A stretch of DNA of 64,000 bases from Streptomyces violens (GTDB lineage Bacteria; Actinomycetota; Actinomycetes; Streptomycetales; Streptomycetaceae), in NCBI RefSeq assembly GCF_000717745.1, contig NZ_JOBH01000008.1, forward strand, positions 62,001-126,000, read 5' to 3'. This document shows positions 41,526 to 50,300 of the stretch, piece after piece. How positions within the stretch are numbered: position 1 is the first letter of the stretch; each line of letters opens with the position of its first letter. The position numbers and the translations under genes were made by a program. The notes below the pieces were generated by a model that saw only the letters and a program-made list of their open reading frames with translations, ran no database searches and was not told where the DNA came from.

Positions 41526-42803
41526 GTGACATCTCAGCCACCGCCCGAAGGCCGCCCGACCGGCCCACCACCGGGTCCGCCATCGGGTCCGCTCTCCGGG
41601 CCGTCGTCAGGTACGCCTTCCGGGCCGGGCCATGAGCCGACGCAGGTGGGCTCCGGCTCCGGGCAGTGGCCGGGCGGCGGGGCCGGTGGAACCGGTGGAT
41701 CGGGCGGCCCCGGTGGCGGCGGGTCCGGCGACGGCTCCGGCGGTGGTTCCGGCAGCGGTGCGGCCGGTACCCCCGGTGCGGGCCGCCCCGGCGGTGGCAA
41801 GCCCTGGTGGCGGTCCTCGTCACGCGTCGCGCTCATCACCGCCGTCATCGTCGCGGCCGTGGCCCTGACCGTCTTTCTCACGCGTCCGGACGGCGGTACC
41901 GGCTCGGGCGAGGTCTTCCTCCAGCCGGCCGCGGCCGAGGGCAAGGACCCCTTCACCAAGTCGACGGCCAAGGACTCCACCGCGCCCGCTTCGCCGACCG
42001 CCACGCCGACCGCGCCGTCCGGTGACAACGGCGGCACGACCAGCGTTGAGGGCTCGGCGCCGGGCCTGTACGGCGGCAGCCGTTCCACACCGAGTTGTGA
42101 TGTCGAGAAGCAGATCGACTTCCTGCGGGGAGAGCCGGCCAAGGCCAAGGCGTTCGCCGGCGTCGAGGGCATCGCCCAGCGCGAAGTACCGTCGTACTTG
42201 CGGTCGTTGACCCCCGTACAGCTCCGCCAGGACACCCGGGTCACCAACCACGGCTTCAAGGACGGCGAAGCCACCGCCTACCAGTCGGTCCTGCAGGCCG
42301 GCACTGCCGTACTGATCGACTCGCGCGGAGTGCCGCGCGTGCGCTGTGCCTGCGGCAACCCACTGCTGCCGCCCGTGGCCGTCAAGGAGACACCGAAGCC
42401 GGTCGGCAAGCCCTGGCCGGCGTACCAGCAGTCGGACGTGGTGGCCGTGCAGCAATCCGCCAGCACGGTCAACAGCTTCACCCTCGTCGACCTGGACACG
42501 GGCGCCTGGTTCAAGCGCGCCGCGGGCGACGAGACGGGCAAGTCGGATCCCCCGGCCCCCCCCCCCCCCGCCACAACCCCCTCCGATTCCCCGTCGCCGA
42601 CCTGCCCGCCCGCCGAGTCCCTGTCCTCGACGTGCCCGTCCACCGACTCGACATCCCCCGCCCCGTCCACCCCGACTCCCTCCCCTTCCACGGAGCCGCC
42701 AACCACCTCCGTACCCCCGGACACCTCAACGCCCGACTCCCCCAGCGGCCCACCCCAGGAAGAGCCCGGCACCACCCCGGAACTGCCACCGCCCGCCACG
42801 TAA
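41526..42803 (+). CDS. DUF6777-like membrane-anchored protein with low-complexity ends
   Basis: 425 aa from GTG 41526. Layout: a Pro/Gly/Ser-rich cytoplasmic N-terminus (residues 1-95), one transmembrane helix (VALITAVIVAAVALTVFL, about 101-118), then an extracellular domain of about 230 residues with GSGEVFLQPAAAEGKDPF, TPSCDVEKQIDFL, QREVPSYLRSLTPVQL and RCACGNPLLPPV, and a Pro/Ser/Thr-rich C-terminus. The core matches DUF6777, found with this same topology in streptomycetes. Three cysteines are in the core. A run of 14 C (42556-42569) encodes part of the Pro tract and could slip. Function unknown; a cell-surface or sensing role is inferred. Confidence 0.78.
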   Translation: MTSQPPPEGRPTGPPPGPPSGPLSGPSSGTPSGPGHEPTQVGSGSGQWPGGGAGGTGGSGGPGGGGSGDGSGGGSGSGAAGTPGAGRPGGGKPWWRSSSRVALITAVIVAAVALTVFLTRPDGGTGSGEVFLQPAAAEGKDPFTKSTAKDSTAPASPTATPTAPSGDNGGTTSVEGSAPGLYGGSRSTPSCDVEKQIDFLRGEPAKAKAFAGVEGIAQREVPSYLRSLTPVQLRQDTRVTNHGFKDGEATAYQSVLQAGTAVLIDSRGVPRVRCACGNPLLPPVAVKETPKPVGKPWPAYQQSDVVAVQQSASTVNSFTLVDLDTGAWFKRAAGDETGKSDPPAPPPPATTPSDSPSPTCPPAESLSSTCPSTDSTSPAPSTPTPSPSTEPPTTSVPPDTSTPDSPSGPPQEEPGTTPELPPPAT

Positions 42804-42862
42804 CACCGGACGGGTGACACGCCGGCGGCCGTGGGTGCGGATCCGGTCGTGGACGGCTGACG

Positions 42863-43084
42863 TCACTCGTCCGTGGCGCCCTCGGCCTCCCAACGCAGTA
42901 GATCGCCCGGCTGACACCCGAGTACCTCGCAGAGCGCGGCGAGCGTCGCGAAACGCACCGCCTTGGCGCGGCCGTTCTTGAGCACCGCCAGGTTGGCCGG
43001 TGTGATCCCGACACGTTCCGCGAGCTCGCCCACGGACATCTTCCGCCTGGCCAGCATCACATCGATGTCGACGACGATCGGCAT
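42863..43084 (-). CDS. Small Cro/CI-type HTH regulator
   Basis: 73 aa, a minimal XRE regulator: MLARRKMSVGELAERVGITPANLAVLKNGRAKAVRFATLAALCEVLGCQPGDLL covers the whole five-helix HTH. This YozG-like type is regularly encoded directly downstream of a DUF2975 membrane protein, as here (TGATG overlap). It probably represses its own two-gene operon from the palindrome at 43612-43632. Confidence 0.9.
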   Translation of the reverse strand: MPIVVDIDVMLARRKMSVGELAERVGITPANLAVLKNGRAKAVRFATLAALCEVLGCQPGDLLRWEAEGATDE

Positions 43085-43584
43085 CAGATCACCTCGTCCA
43101 GCTCGGCCTGCATCTGCGCCGCCTCGACGTCTCGCGCGACGGCCTGCGCGAGCAGCATCCGCAGCACGATCACAACGAGCGCGACACCCAGGACGGCCAC
43201 TCCGGCCCCGCCCAGCAGAAGAACGACGCCCGGGGCAACGGCTTCGCCCGGCGCCAGGACAACTCCGAGCGCGAAGACCAGCAGGGCGGCCGCCACGACC
43301 GCGCCGATCACGACATCCACGTACCGGAAGGCGGCGTGCGAGAACACCGTTCCACGTCGCACCATCGACACCAGTCGCCACACACAGACCAGTACGACCT
43401 CGACCGCCACGGCACCGAGGACCGTGATCACAAGGATCGGGGTACGCAGGTGCGCGAGGCCCGCGTCGAGGCCCTTCAGGTCGCCGGCCAACAGCGGCAC
43501 CAACACGGTCTGTACGCCCACCGAGCCGGCGAGCAGCAGCACGATCACGGCGCGCAGCGCAAGCACCGTCACTTTCCCCATCAT
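43084..43584 (-). CDS. DUF2975 membrane protein
   Basis: 166 aa with four predicted transmembrane segments (VIVLLLAGSVGVQTVLVPLLA, PILVITVLGAVAVEVVLVCV, VVIGAVVAAALLVFALGVVL and VVLLLGGAGVAVLGVALVVIVL) and a charged C-terminal tail with ARDVEAAQMQAELDEVI. This matches DUF2975, usually paired with a small XRE regulator. Role unknown. ATG 43584 and 43581 are equivalent choices after GGGAGAG. The tail end overlaps the regulator start. Confidence 0.85.
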   Translation of the reverse strand: MMGKVTVLALRAVIVLLLAGSVGVQTVLVPLLAGDLKGLDAGLAHLRTPILVITVLGAVAVEVVLVCVWRLVSMVRRGTVFSHAAFRYVDVVIGAVVAAALLVFALGVVLAPGEAVAPGVVLLLGGAGVAVLGVALVVIVLRMLLAQAVARDVEAAQMQAELDEVI

Positions 43585-43611
43585 CTCTCCCTCGATCGAG
43601 CAACGATGGAA

Positions 43612-43632
43612 ACCTATCGAAATTCGATAGGT
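43612..43632. promoter_or_regulatory. Perfect palindrome before the DUF2975/HTH operon
   Basis: Arms ACCTATCGAA (43612-43621) and TTCGATAGGT (43623-43632) are perfectly complementary around a single A, 28 nt upstream of the DUF2975 start. AT-rich and symmetrical, it is a likely operator for the small XRE protein and overlaps the expected core promoter. Confidence 0.7.
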
Positions 43633-44081
43633 GTGACAAGCGACCGGCTCTCACCCATTCCTCCGCTGAAAGGCCAGGAAGCTGTTGCGGGATTACTCCG
43701 TACGAGTGTGTTCGGAAGCCGGCCGGCAGTGCTGCCCACCGACCCTGCGAGGGCGGCGAGGGCTTCGCCCGGGACGGATGACATCATGACCACAGACCGT
43801 TTGCGGTCAGGGCCTGGTGGACTGTCATCAACTCGATCGCGGTTGTCGCCACAATTCCGGAGCGCCGGTACGTGGTTGGTAACGGTCTTGCTCAGGGCAA
43901 GTGGGACCTTATACTCAACGACTTCGGCAACATGGTGAAATGCCGTCGCCGCAGAACTGCTTCCGGCGAAGCTCCTGACCGGCATTGCCGTGGCGGGCCA
44001 GTGAGCCCAGACCCACACAAGTACATCCAGCGTCCGGCAGCACGAACTGATATCTGGCCGGCCGAAGCAGAAAGGCACCAC
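43633..44081. other. Intergenic region before the histone-H1-like gene
   Basis: 449 nt between divergent genes. No supported gene: the minus frame 43614-44081 has poor codon bias. A possible promoter for the downstream gene is TTGCTC (43888-43893), 16 nt, TATACT (43910-43915). The region near 43786-43850 is comparatively AT-rich. Confidence 0.4.
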
Positions 44082-44861
44082 ATGACCACTACCGTCAGCA
44101 CACCGGGCAGCATCGCCGCCACAACGGACCTGCTGCAGGCCGAACTTCCCCGACTGGAGGCGCAGCAGCAGACGCTGGAAAAGGAACTGGCGGCCGTCAC
44201 CACCCGGCTGGATTCCGTGCGCACCGCCCTGAGCGCACTGCAGGCGCTGTCCACCACCGAATCCGCGCCGCAGCCTGCTGAGCAGGCCCCCGAGCCGGCC
44301 GCCACTCCCGCACCGGCCGCCGACACCACGGCCGCAGCCGAGCCCGCTCCCGCGGCCGTTGCGTCGACGAGCGAAGCAACTCCCGAAGCGGTCCAGGCGC
44401 CCGAGGCGGACTCCGCCCCGGCTCCCGTTGTGCCCAAGCCCCGCAAGGCGCCCGCCACTGCCCGCAAGAGCCCGGCCAAGTCGGCTGCCGCAGCGGAGCG
44501 GAAGAGCCGCACCGCCGGAAAGTCCACCGCCTCGGCCAAGAACGGCAAGGCCAAGACGGAGAAGGCGGAGAAGGCGGAGAAGGGCAGCGCGGCGAAGAGC
44601 ACGGCTGCCAAGGGCAAGGCGGCTAAGGAGACCACCCCCGCCGCAACGGCCAAGGACAGCAACGGACTCACCGACCAGGTCCTCAAGGCACTGACGGAGA
44701 TCGGCAGCAGCCCCGTCCGGGCGCGCGATGTCGCCGAAGCCGTGGGACGCGCCCAGACCACGGCCGCCATCAACACCGTGCGCAGCACCCTGGACCGCCT
44801 GGTCGCCTCCTCCCGGGCCCAGCGGGCGGGCCGCGGCCTGTACCAGGCCGTTACCGCCTGA
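44082..44861 (+). CDS. Histone-H1-like Lys/Ala-rich protein with predicted C-terminal winged helix
   Basis: 259 aa. N-terminal coiled coil (residues about 15-55: TDLLQAELPRLEAQQQTLEKEL and a following heptad run), then a Pro/Ala acidic linker, then a Lys/Ala-rich tract (about 125-190, repeats such as SPAKS, KTEKAEKAEKGSAAKST) resembling bacterial histone-H1-like tails, and a folded C-terminus (TDQVLKALTEIGSSPVRARD, then a recognition segment ending in RAQRAGRGLYQAV) that looks like a small winged helix. Probably a nucleoid-associated or DNA-bridging protein. No close family name can be given. ATG 44082 has GAAAGG upstream. Confidence 0.65.
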   Translation: MTTTVSTPGSIAATTDLLQAELPRLEAQQQTLEKELAAVTTRLDSVRTALSALQALSTTESAPQPAEQAPEPAATPAPAADTTAAAEPAPAAVASTSEATPEAVQAPEADSAPAPVVPKPRKAPATARKSPAKSAAAAERKSRTAGKSTASAKNGKAKTEKAEKAEKGSAAKSTAAKGKAAKETTPAATAKDSNGLTDQVLKALTEIGSSPVRARDVAEAVGRAQTTAAINTVRSTLDRLVASSRAQRAGRGLYQAVTA

Positions 44862-44882
44862 TGGACCGTACGGGCCGTTGAG

Positions 44883-44932
44883 CAGCGCATGGAGCGGGGC
44901 GGCGCCCCGGGTGCCGACTCGCTCCAGCGCTG
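44883..44932. terminator. Hairpin between histone-like and LuxR genes
   Basis: CAGCGC and GGAGCG (44883-44888, 44891-44896) pair with CGCTCC and the CGCTG at 44928-44932, enclosing a GC-rich loop with a further GGGGCG/CGCCCC helix. Located between convergent genes. Confidence 0.5.
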
Positions 44933-44977
44933 CCGGCCGCCCGCATCACACCCACGACTCGTCGTGTCCTCGTGTCC

Positions 44978-47356
44978 TCACTCCAATCCGGTGATCTGAG
45001 TGCGCGAGGTGAGGCCGAGTTTGTTCAGGATGTGTTCCACGTGGGCGTCGGCTGTGCGTTTCGAGACAACGAGGCGTTCCGCAATCTGTCGGTTGGTCAG
45101 GCCCTCCGCTACCAGGGCGGCCACCTGGCGCTCGCGGTTGGTGAGGCCGGGCGCGCGGGCGGTGGTGCGGTCCGGTGCGGGCAGAGCGGCGGCGCCGGGT
45201 GCGGTCTGCTGCGTGGACGGGACCGAAACGGCGCCGGTGGAGGCCGTTGTGTTGCTGGACCCGGGCTTGGGGAGGACATCGGTGTCCTGAACCGCGTACG
45301 CCACGGACTCCGCGAGGTCGAGCGCCCCGCCGCGGGCGTGAAGCTCTCCGTATACGGAGTCGCCCAGCGCTGTGCGCGCCGCGCTGACGGCCGTGTCCCG
45401 TTCCGCGTTCAGAATCGGGACGTTGAACAGTCGCGCGCCGCCGATCCTGGTCCAGAACGCCTCGGCGGCGCCCAGTAGCCACGCCGCCCGTTCGAAGCGT
45501 TGCGACCGCGCCGCGGACCAGGCCAGCAGTTCCATGGTGATCGCCGCGCCGAGACGGTCGTTCACGGCCAGCTTCAGGGCCAGTGCCTCGCGGCCGAGCC
45601 GGTCGCGTTCCTCCGCCCGGGAGTCCTCGTGCGCCATCCACAGCGCGAGCTGCCGGTACAGCAGGCAGTAACTGCGGGTCCAGCACTCGTCGGGGGCCGA
45701 CTCCAACGCCCGCAGGCCCTCCCCCGACACCTCCCAGGCGTGCTCGACGTCGCCGACGAGGGCCGCGCCGAAGGTCTGGATGAAGCAGGTGATGGCCAGC
45801 CCGTCGTGGTCGCGCAGTGTGCGGAAGGCGCGGCGGGCCTCGTCGAGGTCGCGGTGCGCCTCCGCCAACTGCTCGCGGAACAGCGCCAGACAGCCGCGGA
45901 ACTCGGTCGCGTACGCCGCGCCGCGCCGGTCGCCGATCCGTTCGGCCATGGCCAGCGATTCCAGGACGTACGGCTCGGACGCGTCGCACTGTCCCAGGAC
46001 CATCAGGATCCAGCCGAGGCGGTGCAGTGCCTCGACGCGCTCGAGGCAGTCGTGCTTCACGTTGGCCAGACCGAGCTCGAGCCAGCGGGCGCCCTCCTGC
46101 ATCCGGCCCGTCATGATCCAGTGCGTCCACAGCCGAGTGGCCAGGTCCAAGCCGCGCAACGCCAGTTCGGGATCGTCGGTACTGGTGCCGTACTCCATGG
46201 CGATACGGAAGTTCTGCAGCCAGCGCGCGAGGGCCCGTAGGTTTTCCGCCTGCCGGTCGCTGTGGAACGGGCGGTCGGCGCGCTCGGCGAACGCCGCGAA
46301 GTAATCGAAATGCGCCCGGCGGTACGCCTCCTCCTCGCCACTCTGGGTCAGCCGCTCGGCACCGTACTCGCGCAGGGTGTCCAGCAGCCGGTAGCGCGCC
46401 TGCTCCCCATCGATGCGCAGTACCACCGACTTGTCGACCAGCCCGATGAGCTGCTCCAGTACGTCCTCGGGGGGCAGCTCACCGCCACCGCACACGGTCT
46501 CGGCGGCCTCCGCGTCGAATTCCCCGGCGAACACCGACAGCCGCCGCCACAGCAGCTGTTCCCGCGGGGTGCACAGGTCGTGGCTCCAGTCGATGGCGTC
46601 CTGCAGGGTCCGGTGCCGGGGCACGGCACCGCGGCGGCCGCCGGTCAGCGCCTGGAAGCGGTTCTCCAGCCGGGCGGCCAGATCGCCGAGCGAGAGCACC
46701 CGCAGCCGCACCACGGCCAGCTCGATCGCCAGCGGCATCCCGTCCAGCCGGCGGCAGACGGAGGTGACGTCCTTGCGGTTGGCGTCGGTGACGGCGAAGC
46801 CCGGCGCGACGGCGGCGGCCCGCTCGGCGAAGAGCTGCACCGCCTCGCGGTCGGTGGGCAGCGGCGTGATCGGATAGACGAACTCGCCCGGTACGTCGAG
46901 TGGTTGGCGGCTGGTGGCCAGTACGGTGACGCCCGGCGCCATCCGCAGCATCAGATCGGCGAGCATCGCGCAGGCGTCCAGCAAGTGCTCGCAGGTGTCC
47001 AGGACGAGCAGCAGCCGCTTGGCGGCGAGGTAGGAGACGAGGAGGCCCACCGGGTCGCGGTCACCCTGTTCGGACAGGCCGAGCGCCGCCGCCACGGTGT
47101 GCGGCAGCAGTACCGGGTCGTGCAGGGACGACAGCTCGACGAAGCAGGCGCGGTCGGGGAAGGACGGCAGCGCGGCACGGGCGGTCCGCAGCGCGAGCCG
47201 CGTCTTGCCGACGCCGCCGGGACCGATGAGCGATACGAGCCGGGCTCTGTCGAACAGCGCGCCGATCTCCTGGAGTTCCTGCTCACGCCCGACGAAACCC
47301 GTGACTTCCAGGGGCAGCCCGCCGGCCTGCTGGTCCCTGACGTATCCCAAGGCCAT
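44978..47356 (-). CDS. STAND ATPase-type LuxR regulator
   Basis: 792 aa. N-terminal signature EVTGFVGREQELQEIG, then the NB-ARC ATPase: SLIGPGGVGKTRLAL (Walker A near residue 45), LLLVLDTCEHLLDACA (Walker B), VLATSRQPLDVPGE and DGMPLAIELA. A long helical TPR-like sensor follows (about 330-640). The end carries a LuxR HTH: LTNRERQVAALVAEGLTNRQ with the recognition segment SKRTADAHVEHILNKLGLTS. Such proteins control specialised metabolism or carbon use and respond to unknown ligands. A Pro/Ser/Thr linker (NTTASTGAVSVPST) separates the HTH. It is followed upstream on the same strand by a shorter paralogue at 47457. Confidence 0.92.
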   Translation of the reverse strand: MALGYVRDQQAGGLPLEVTGFVGREQELQEIGALFDRARLVSLIGPGGVGKTRLALRTARAALPSFPDRACFVELSSLHDPVLLPHTVAAALGLSEQGDRDPVGLLVSYLAAKRLLLVLDTCEHLLDACAMLADLMLRMAPGVTVLATSRQPLDVPGEFVYPITPLPTDREAVQLFAERAAAVAPGFAVTDANRKDVTSVCRRLDGMPLAIELAVVRLRVLSLGDLAARLENRFQALTGGRRGAVPRHRTLQDAIDWSHDLCTPREQLLWRRLSVFAGEFDAEAAETVCGGGELPPEDVLEQLIGLVDKSVVLRIDGEQARYRLLDTLREYGAERLTQSGEEEAYRRAHFDYFAAFAERADRPFHSDRQAENLRALARWLQNFRIAMEYGTSTDDPELALRGLDLATRLWTHWIMTGRMQEGARWLELGLANVKHDCLERVEALHRLGWILMVLGQCDASEPYVLESLAMAERIGDRRGAAYATEFRGCLALFREQLAEAHRDLDEARRAFRTLRDHDGLAITCFIQTFGAALVGDVEHAWEVSGEGLRALESAPDECWTRSYCLLYRQLALWMAHEDSRAEERDRLGREALALKLAVNDRLGAAITMELLAWSAARSQRFERAAWLLGAAEAFWTRIGGARLFNVPILNAERDTAVSAARTALGDSVYGELHARGGALDLAESVAYAVQDTDVLPKPGSSNTTASTGAVSVPSTQQTAPGAAALPAPDRTTARAPGLTNRERQVAALVAEGLTNRQIAERLVVSKRTADAHVEHILNKLGLTSRTQITGLE

Positions 47357-47456
47357 ATGGTGCTCGCCCCTCCGCCTGCCGTGCGCCCGAGTGGGAGCTC
47401 CTAGGCTACGCGGGGCAGCATGGCCTGCGGTGCGGTTCTTCGCAGTTGATGTCCGG

Positions 47457-48491
47457 TCACGGGTCGCGCAGCAGCCAGGTCAGGCAGCGCTGCAGGAACT
47501 CCCTTTCCTCGCCCAGGTGGTTCAGCCACTGCCGGCCGTGCGCGCGAGTGGACCACGGCATCCTGTACTTGGTGCCGTGCGGCCCCTGCGGCAGGATCAG
47601 CGACCGCCGGTCCAGGCCGCCGAACGCCGCCGCCAACGCCCCCGAAGGCAGCCGCTCGTCGGCGCACACCTCCAGCGCGTCCCGCAGTCCGAAAGGGCCG
47701 GGAAAAACGGTGCAGCGCGCCCAGAGCAACTGCTCCTCGCGCACGCACAATTGGTGTGTACTCAGCAGCGATTCGCGCAGTGTGCGCTGCCGCGCGGGCA
47801 GGCCGGGGATGGTCAGATCGAGGAGGGTGTCCGCCCGGGAGACCAGCGTGAGGACCTCGCTGGGCGAGTGCCGGGCGAGCTGTCCCGCCGCGATGTGGAC
47901 GGCCAGCGGGAGGCCGTCCAGGAACGTACAGATGTGCTCGACCGTCTTGGTCTTGGGAGCCGGTGCGTCGACGAGGCCCCACCGCCGGCCGCTCGCCTCG
48001 AACAGACGGGCGGCTTCCTCCAGCGGGAGCGGGCGCAGCCGATAGTGGCCGGCGGTGTTCATGGGGGTACGGCTGGTGGCCAGTACGTACAAGCGGGGGC
48101 ACGCGGCCACCAGTTCGGTCAGTATCCCGGCGCAGGCATCGGTCACGTACTCACAGGTGTCCACCACCAGCAGCGCCGGGGCACCGCCGAGCGCGTCGGC
48201 CAGCGCCTCGGCGGTGCCCCGGTCCGGGAGGCCGTCCTTGCCGAGGGCGCGGGCCAGCCGCTGCGGCAGCAGCTCGGGGCCGTCCAGCCGGGCCAGATCC
48301 ACCTGCCCGACGGTCTCCCACGGACCGGGCAGCATGCGCTGCACCAGCTCCGTGACCAGCGCGGTCTTGCCCACTCCCCCGGGCCCGGTCACCGTGACCA
48401 GCCGTTCGGCCCGCAAGACCTCCGCCACCTCCGACAACGCCCGGTCCCGGCCGATCAGACCGGCCGGCCCGTGGTCCCTGTCCCCCAGCAT
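47457..48491 (-). CDS. Shorter STAND ATPase-like protein without LuxR domain
   Basis: 344 aa from ATG 48491 (GGAGG 6 nt upstream; ATG 48584 is in frame but lacks a close site). Opening LIGRDRALSEVAEVLRAERLV leads to a Walker A TVTGPGGVGKTALV, then LLVVDTCEYVTDACA (Walker B), VLATSRTPMNTAGHY and DGLPLAVHIAAGQL. It stops just after a winged-helix region (LRESLLSTHQLCVREEQLLW), so it lacks the TPR sensor and LuxR HTH of its neighbour. It may be a truncated relic or a partner modulating the full-length protein. Third-position G/C bias stays normal to the stop. Confidence 0.8.
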   Translation of the reverse strand: MLGDRDHGPAGLIGRDRALSEVAEVLRAERLVTVTGPGGVGKTALVTELVQRMLPGPWETVGQVDLARLDGPELLPQRLARALGKDGLPDRGTAEALADALGGAPALLVVDTCEYVTDACAGILTELVAACPRLYVLATSRTPMNTAGHYRLRPLPLEEAARLFEASGRRWGLVDAPAPKTKTVEHICTFLDGLPLAVHIAAGQLARHSPSEVLTLVSRADTLLDLTIPGLPARQRTLRESLLSTHQLCVREEQLLWARCTVFPGPFGLRDALEVCADERLPSGALAAAFGGLDRRSLILPQGPHGTKYRMPWSTRAHGRQWLNHLGEEREFLQRCLTWLLRDP

Positions 48492-48642
48492 GAACTGCCT
48501 CCAGCGGTGCGCGCTCGCGGATCGCCGTCCGATCCGCGAGCGCGACCAATGTGCAGCAGAAGGCCGGGAGTAGGCATCGGTCATCAGCCGATATCGGTAT
48601 ACCTCAGTACACCGAGGCGCTGGGTGCCCCTGGTTTCCGTTT

Positions 48643-50013
48643 CTACTGTTCTGCCGTGCCGTCACGTACCGCGAGCAACAGCCCGGCACCCGCGATCACC
48701 GCGACCAGCGCGTAAAGAAAAGCGCTACGGAAGCCGTCGGCCCCGCCCGTACTCGTACTCCCGACCGAGACTCCCACCAGCACGGCGAGCCCGAGGGAAC
48801 CACCCAGTTGATCGACGGAGCGCTGGATGCCCGCCGCGGTTCCGGCGTCGGCCTCCGTGACGCCGTGCAGCGCGGCGTTCTGCAGGGCGAGCAGCCCGAC
48901 GCCCATACCGACGGCGACGCCCACCATGCCGGGCAGTACATCGACGGCGTACTGGCCCCGGTCGGGGAGGCGGGCCAGCCAGCCGAGGCCCGCTGCCGTG
49001 AACGCCATCCCCACCAGCGCCGTACGCGTCACACCGAGAGCACCGATCAGCCGGGACACCAGGGAGATGGCCAGGAACAGCGCCGCGCAGAAGGGGAGGA
49101 AGGCCAGGCCCGCCTGCAGCGGCCCGAGTCCGATCACGTCCTGCATGTACAGCGTGAGGAGGAAGAACGCGGTGGAGAGCGCCGCGCTCAGCAGTACCGT
49201 CGCGGCGTTGGCAACGGCCCGGGTGCGGTGGGTGAAGAAGGAGAGCGGTACGAGCGGGTGCCGAGTGCGTGCTTCTACGGCGACGAAGGCGGCCAGCAGC
49301 AGTACACCTGCCGCGATCGCCCACGGCGCCGACTCCAGCGCTCCGTACACCAGGCTGAGCGGGCCCGCGGTCAGGAGCGCGGCGCCCGGCAGGTCGAGGC
49401 GTCCGGTGCGGGTGCGTGGTCCGTCGGCCGGCACCAGCTTCGGTGCGATCAGCAGTACCGCGGTCGCGAGGGGCACATTGATACCGAAGATCCAGCGCCA
49501 GTGCAGCAGTTCGGTGAGTACTCCGGACAGCAGCCCGCCGACGACGAGGCCGCCCGCCGAGATGGCGCCCCAGATGCCGAGTGCCCTGGCCCGTTCGGCG
49601 GGTTCGGGGAAGAGCAGTGCGATGAGTGACATCGCCGCGGGCGACGCGAGTGCCTCGCCGGCGCCCTGCGCGAAGCGGGCGCCGATCAGCGTCGGAAGGC
49701 CGGGGGCCAGCCCCGCGGCGAGCGAGGCGAGCGCGAACAGGCCGGTGCCGAGCAGGAACATCCGGCGCCTGCCGAGCAGATCGGTGAGCCTGCCGCCGAG
49801 CAGCAGCAGACCGCCGCCGACCAGGGTGTAGCCGGTGACGACCCAGGAGAGGGACGCGGCCGGGGCGTGGAACTGCGCGCCGACGGACGGCAGCGCGACA
49901 TTGACGACGGTGACGTCAAGGGCGATGAGGAACTGCAGGAGGGAGAGCAGCGCGAGAGCCGCCATCCGGCGGCCGGCAGGCGGGCATGCGCGCGCCTCGG
50001 GAAAAGCGTTCAT
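48643..50013 (-). CDS. DHA2-type MFS exporter
   Basis: 456 aa, about 12-14 hydrophobic segments, of the EmrB/QacA group of drug:H+ antiporters. Seen: ALLSLLQFLIALDVTVVNVALPSV (TM1, with the conserved LDxTVVNVALP motif), LGGRLTDLLGRRRMFL (motif A), ARFAQGAGEALASPAAMSLI (TM4), WRWIFGINVPLA (motif C region), and FRSAFLYALVAVIAGAGLLLA at the end. Substrate unknown; it exports a small hydrophobic compound. A perfect TTACGGC-N6-GCCGTAA repeat lies 27 nt upstream of ATG 50013, a site for a TetR- or MarR-type repressor that is not encoded within this window's neighbouring genes. Confidence 0.9.
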   Translation of the reverse strand: MNAFPEARACPPAGRRMAALALLSLLQFLIALDVTVVNVALPSVGAQFHAPAASLSWVVTGYTLVGGGLLLLGGRLTDLLGRRRMFLLGTGLFALASLAAGLAPGLPTLIGARFAQGAGEALASPAAMSLIALLFPEPAERARALGIWGAISAGGLVVGGLLSGVLTELLHWRWIFGINVPLATAVLLIAPKLVPADGPRTRTGRLDLPGAALLTAGPLSLVYGALESAPWAIAAGVLLLAAFVAVEARTRHPLVPLSFFTHRTRAVANAATVLLSAALSTAFFLLTLYMQDVIGLGPLQAGLAFLPFCAALFLAISLVSRLIGALGVTRTALVGMAFTAAGLGWLARLPDRGQYAVDVLPGMVGVAVGMGVGLLALQNAALHGVTEADAGTAAGIQRSVDQLGGSLGLAVLVGVSVGSTSTGGADGFRSAFLYALVAVIAGAGLLLAVRDGTAEQ

Positions 50014-50040
50014 GAAGTGGTTACTCCAGGCAGCGGGACG

Positions 50041-50060
50041 TTACGGCCACTGAGCCGTAA
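50041..50060. promoter_or_regulatory. Inverted repeat TTACGGC-N6-GCCGTAA upstream of the MFS gene
   Basis: TTACGGC (50041-50047) and GCCGTAA (50054-50060) are perfect 7-bp arms with a 6-nt spacer, 27 nt from the MFS start. The 20-bp span fits a dimeric TetR- or MarR-type operator at the promoter. Confidence 0.55.
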
Positions 50061-50287
50061 GGACGCTTCCGTGCCGGCACGACGAGCGGACCCCACCGGT
50101 CAGTACCGGTGCGGCTGCTGCCGTGGAACGGCACACCTGGAACTACTTCGTGACTGCGATACCCATGGGGAGATCGTAGCGGTGGCAATCGCGCCGGGGC
50201 GAAGCGATTTCTACGGCAGGGCCGCTACGTGGTCCCGGCTGTCGGTGGTCTCGTGCGGGGGCGGGCTGATCGTTATGCTGCGCGGCG

Positions 50288-50300
50288 AACGATCAAACGC
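50288..50300. promoter_or_regulatory. Candidate operator copy 1 of the sugar ABC locus
   Basis: AACGATCAAACGC, 20 nt before the regulator start at 50321. Its reverse complement GCGTTTGATCGTT recurs exactly at 51505-51517, in front of the ABC transporter gene. Confidence 0.65.

Noticed and set aside
43614..44081. 155-codon minus-strand frame before the histone-like gene
   Set aside because: Low third-position G/C bias and no recognisable motif; it covers the likely promoter of two divergent genes.
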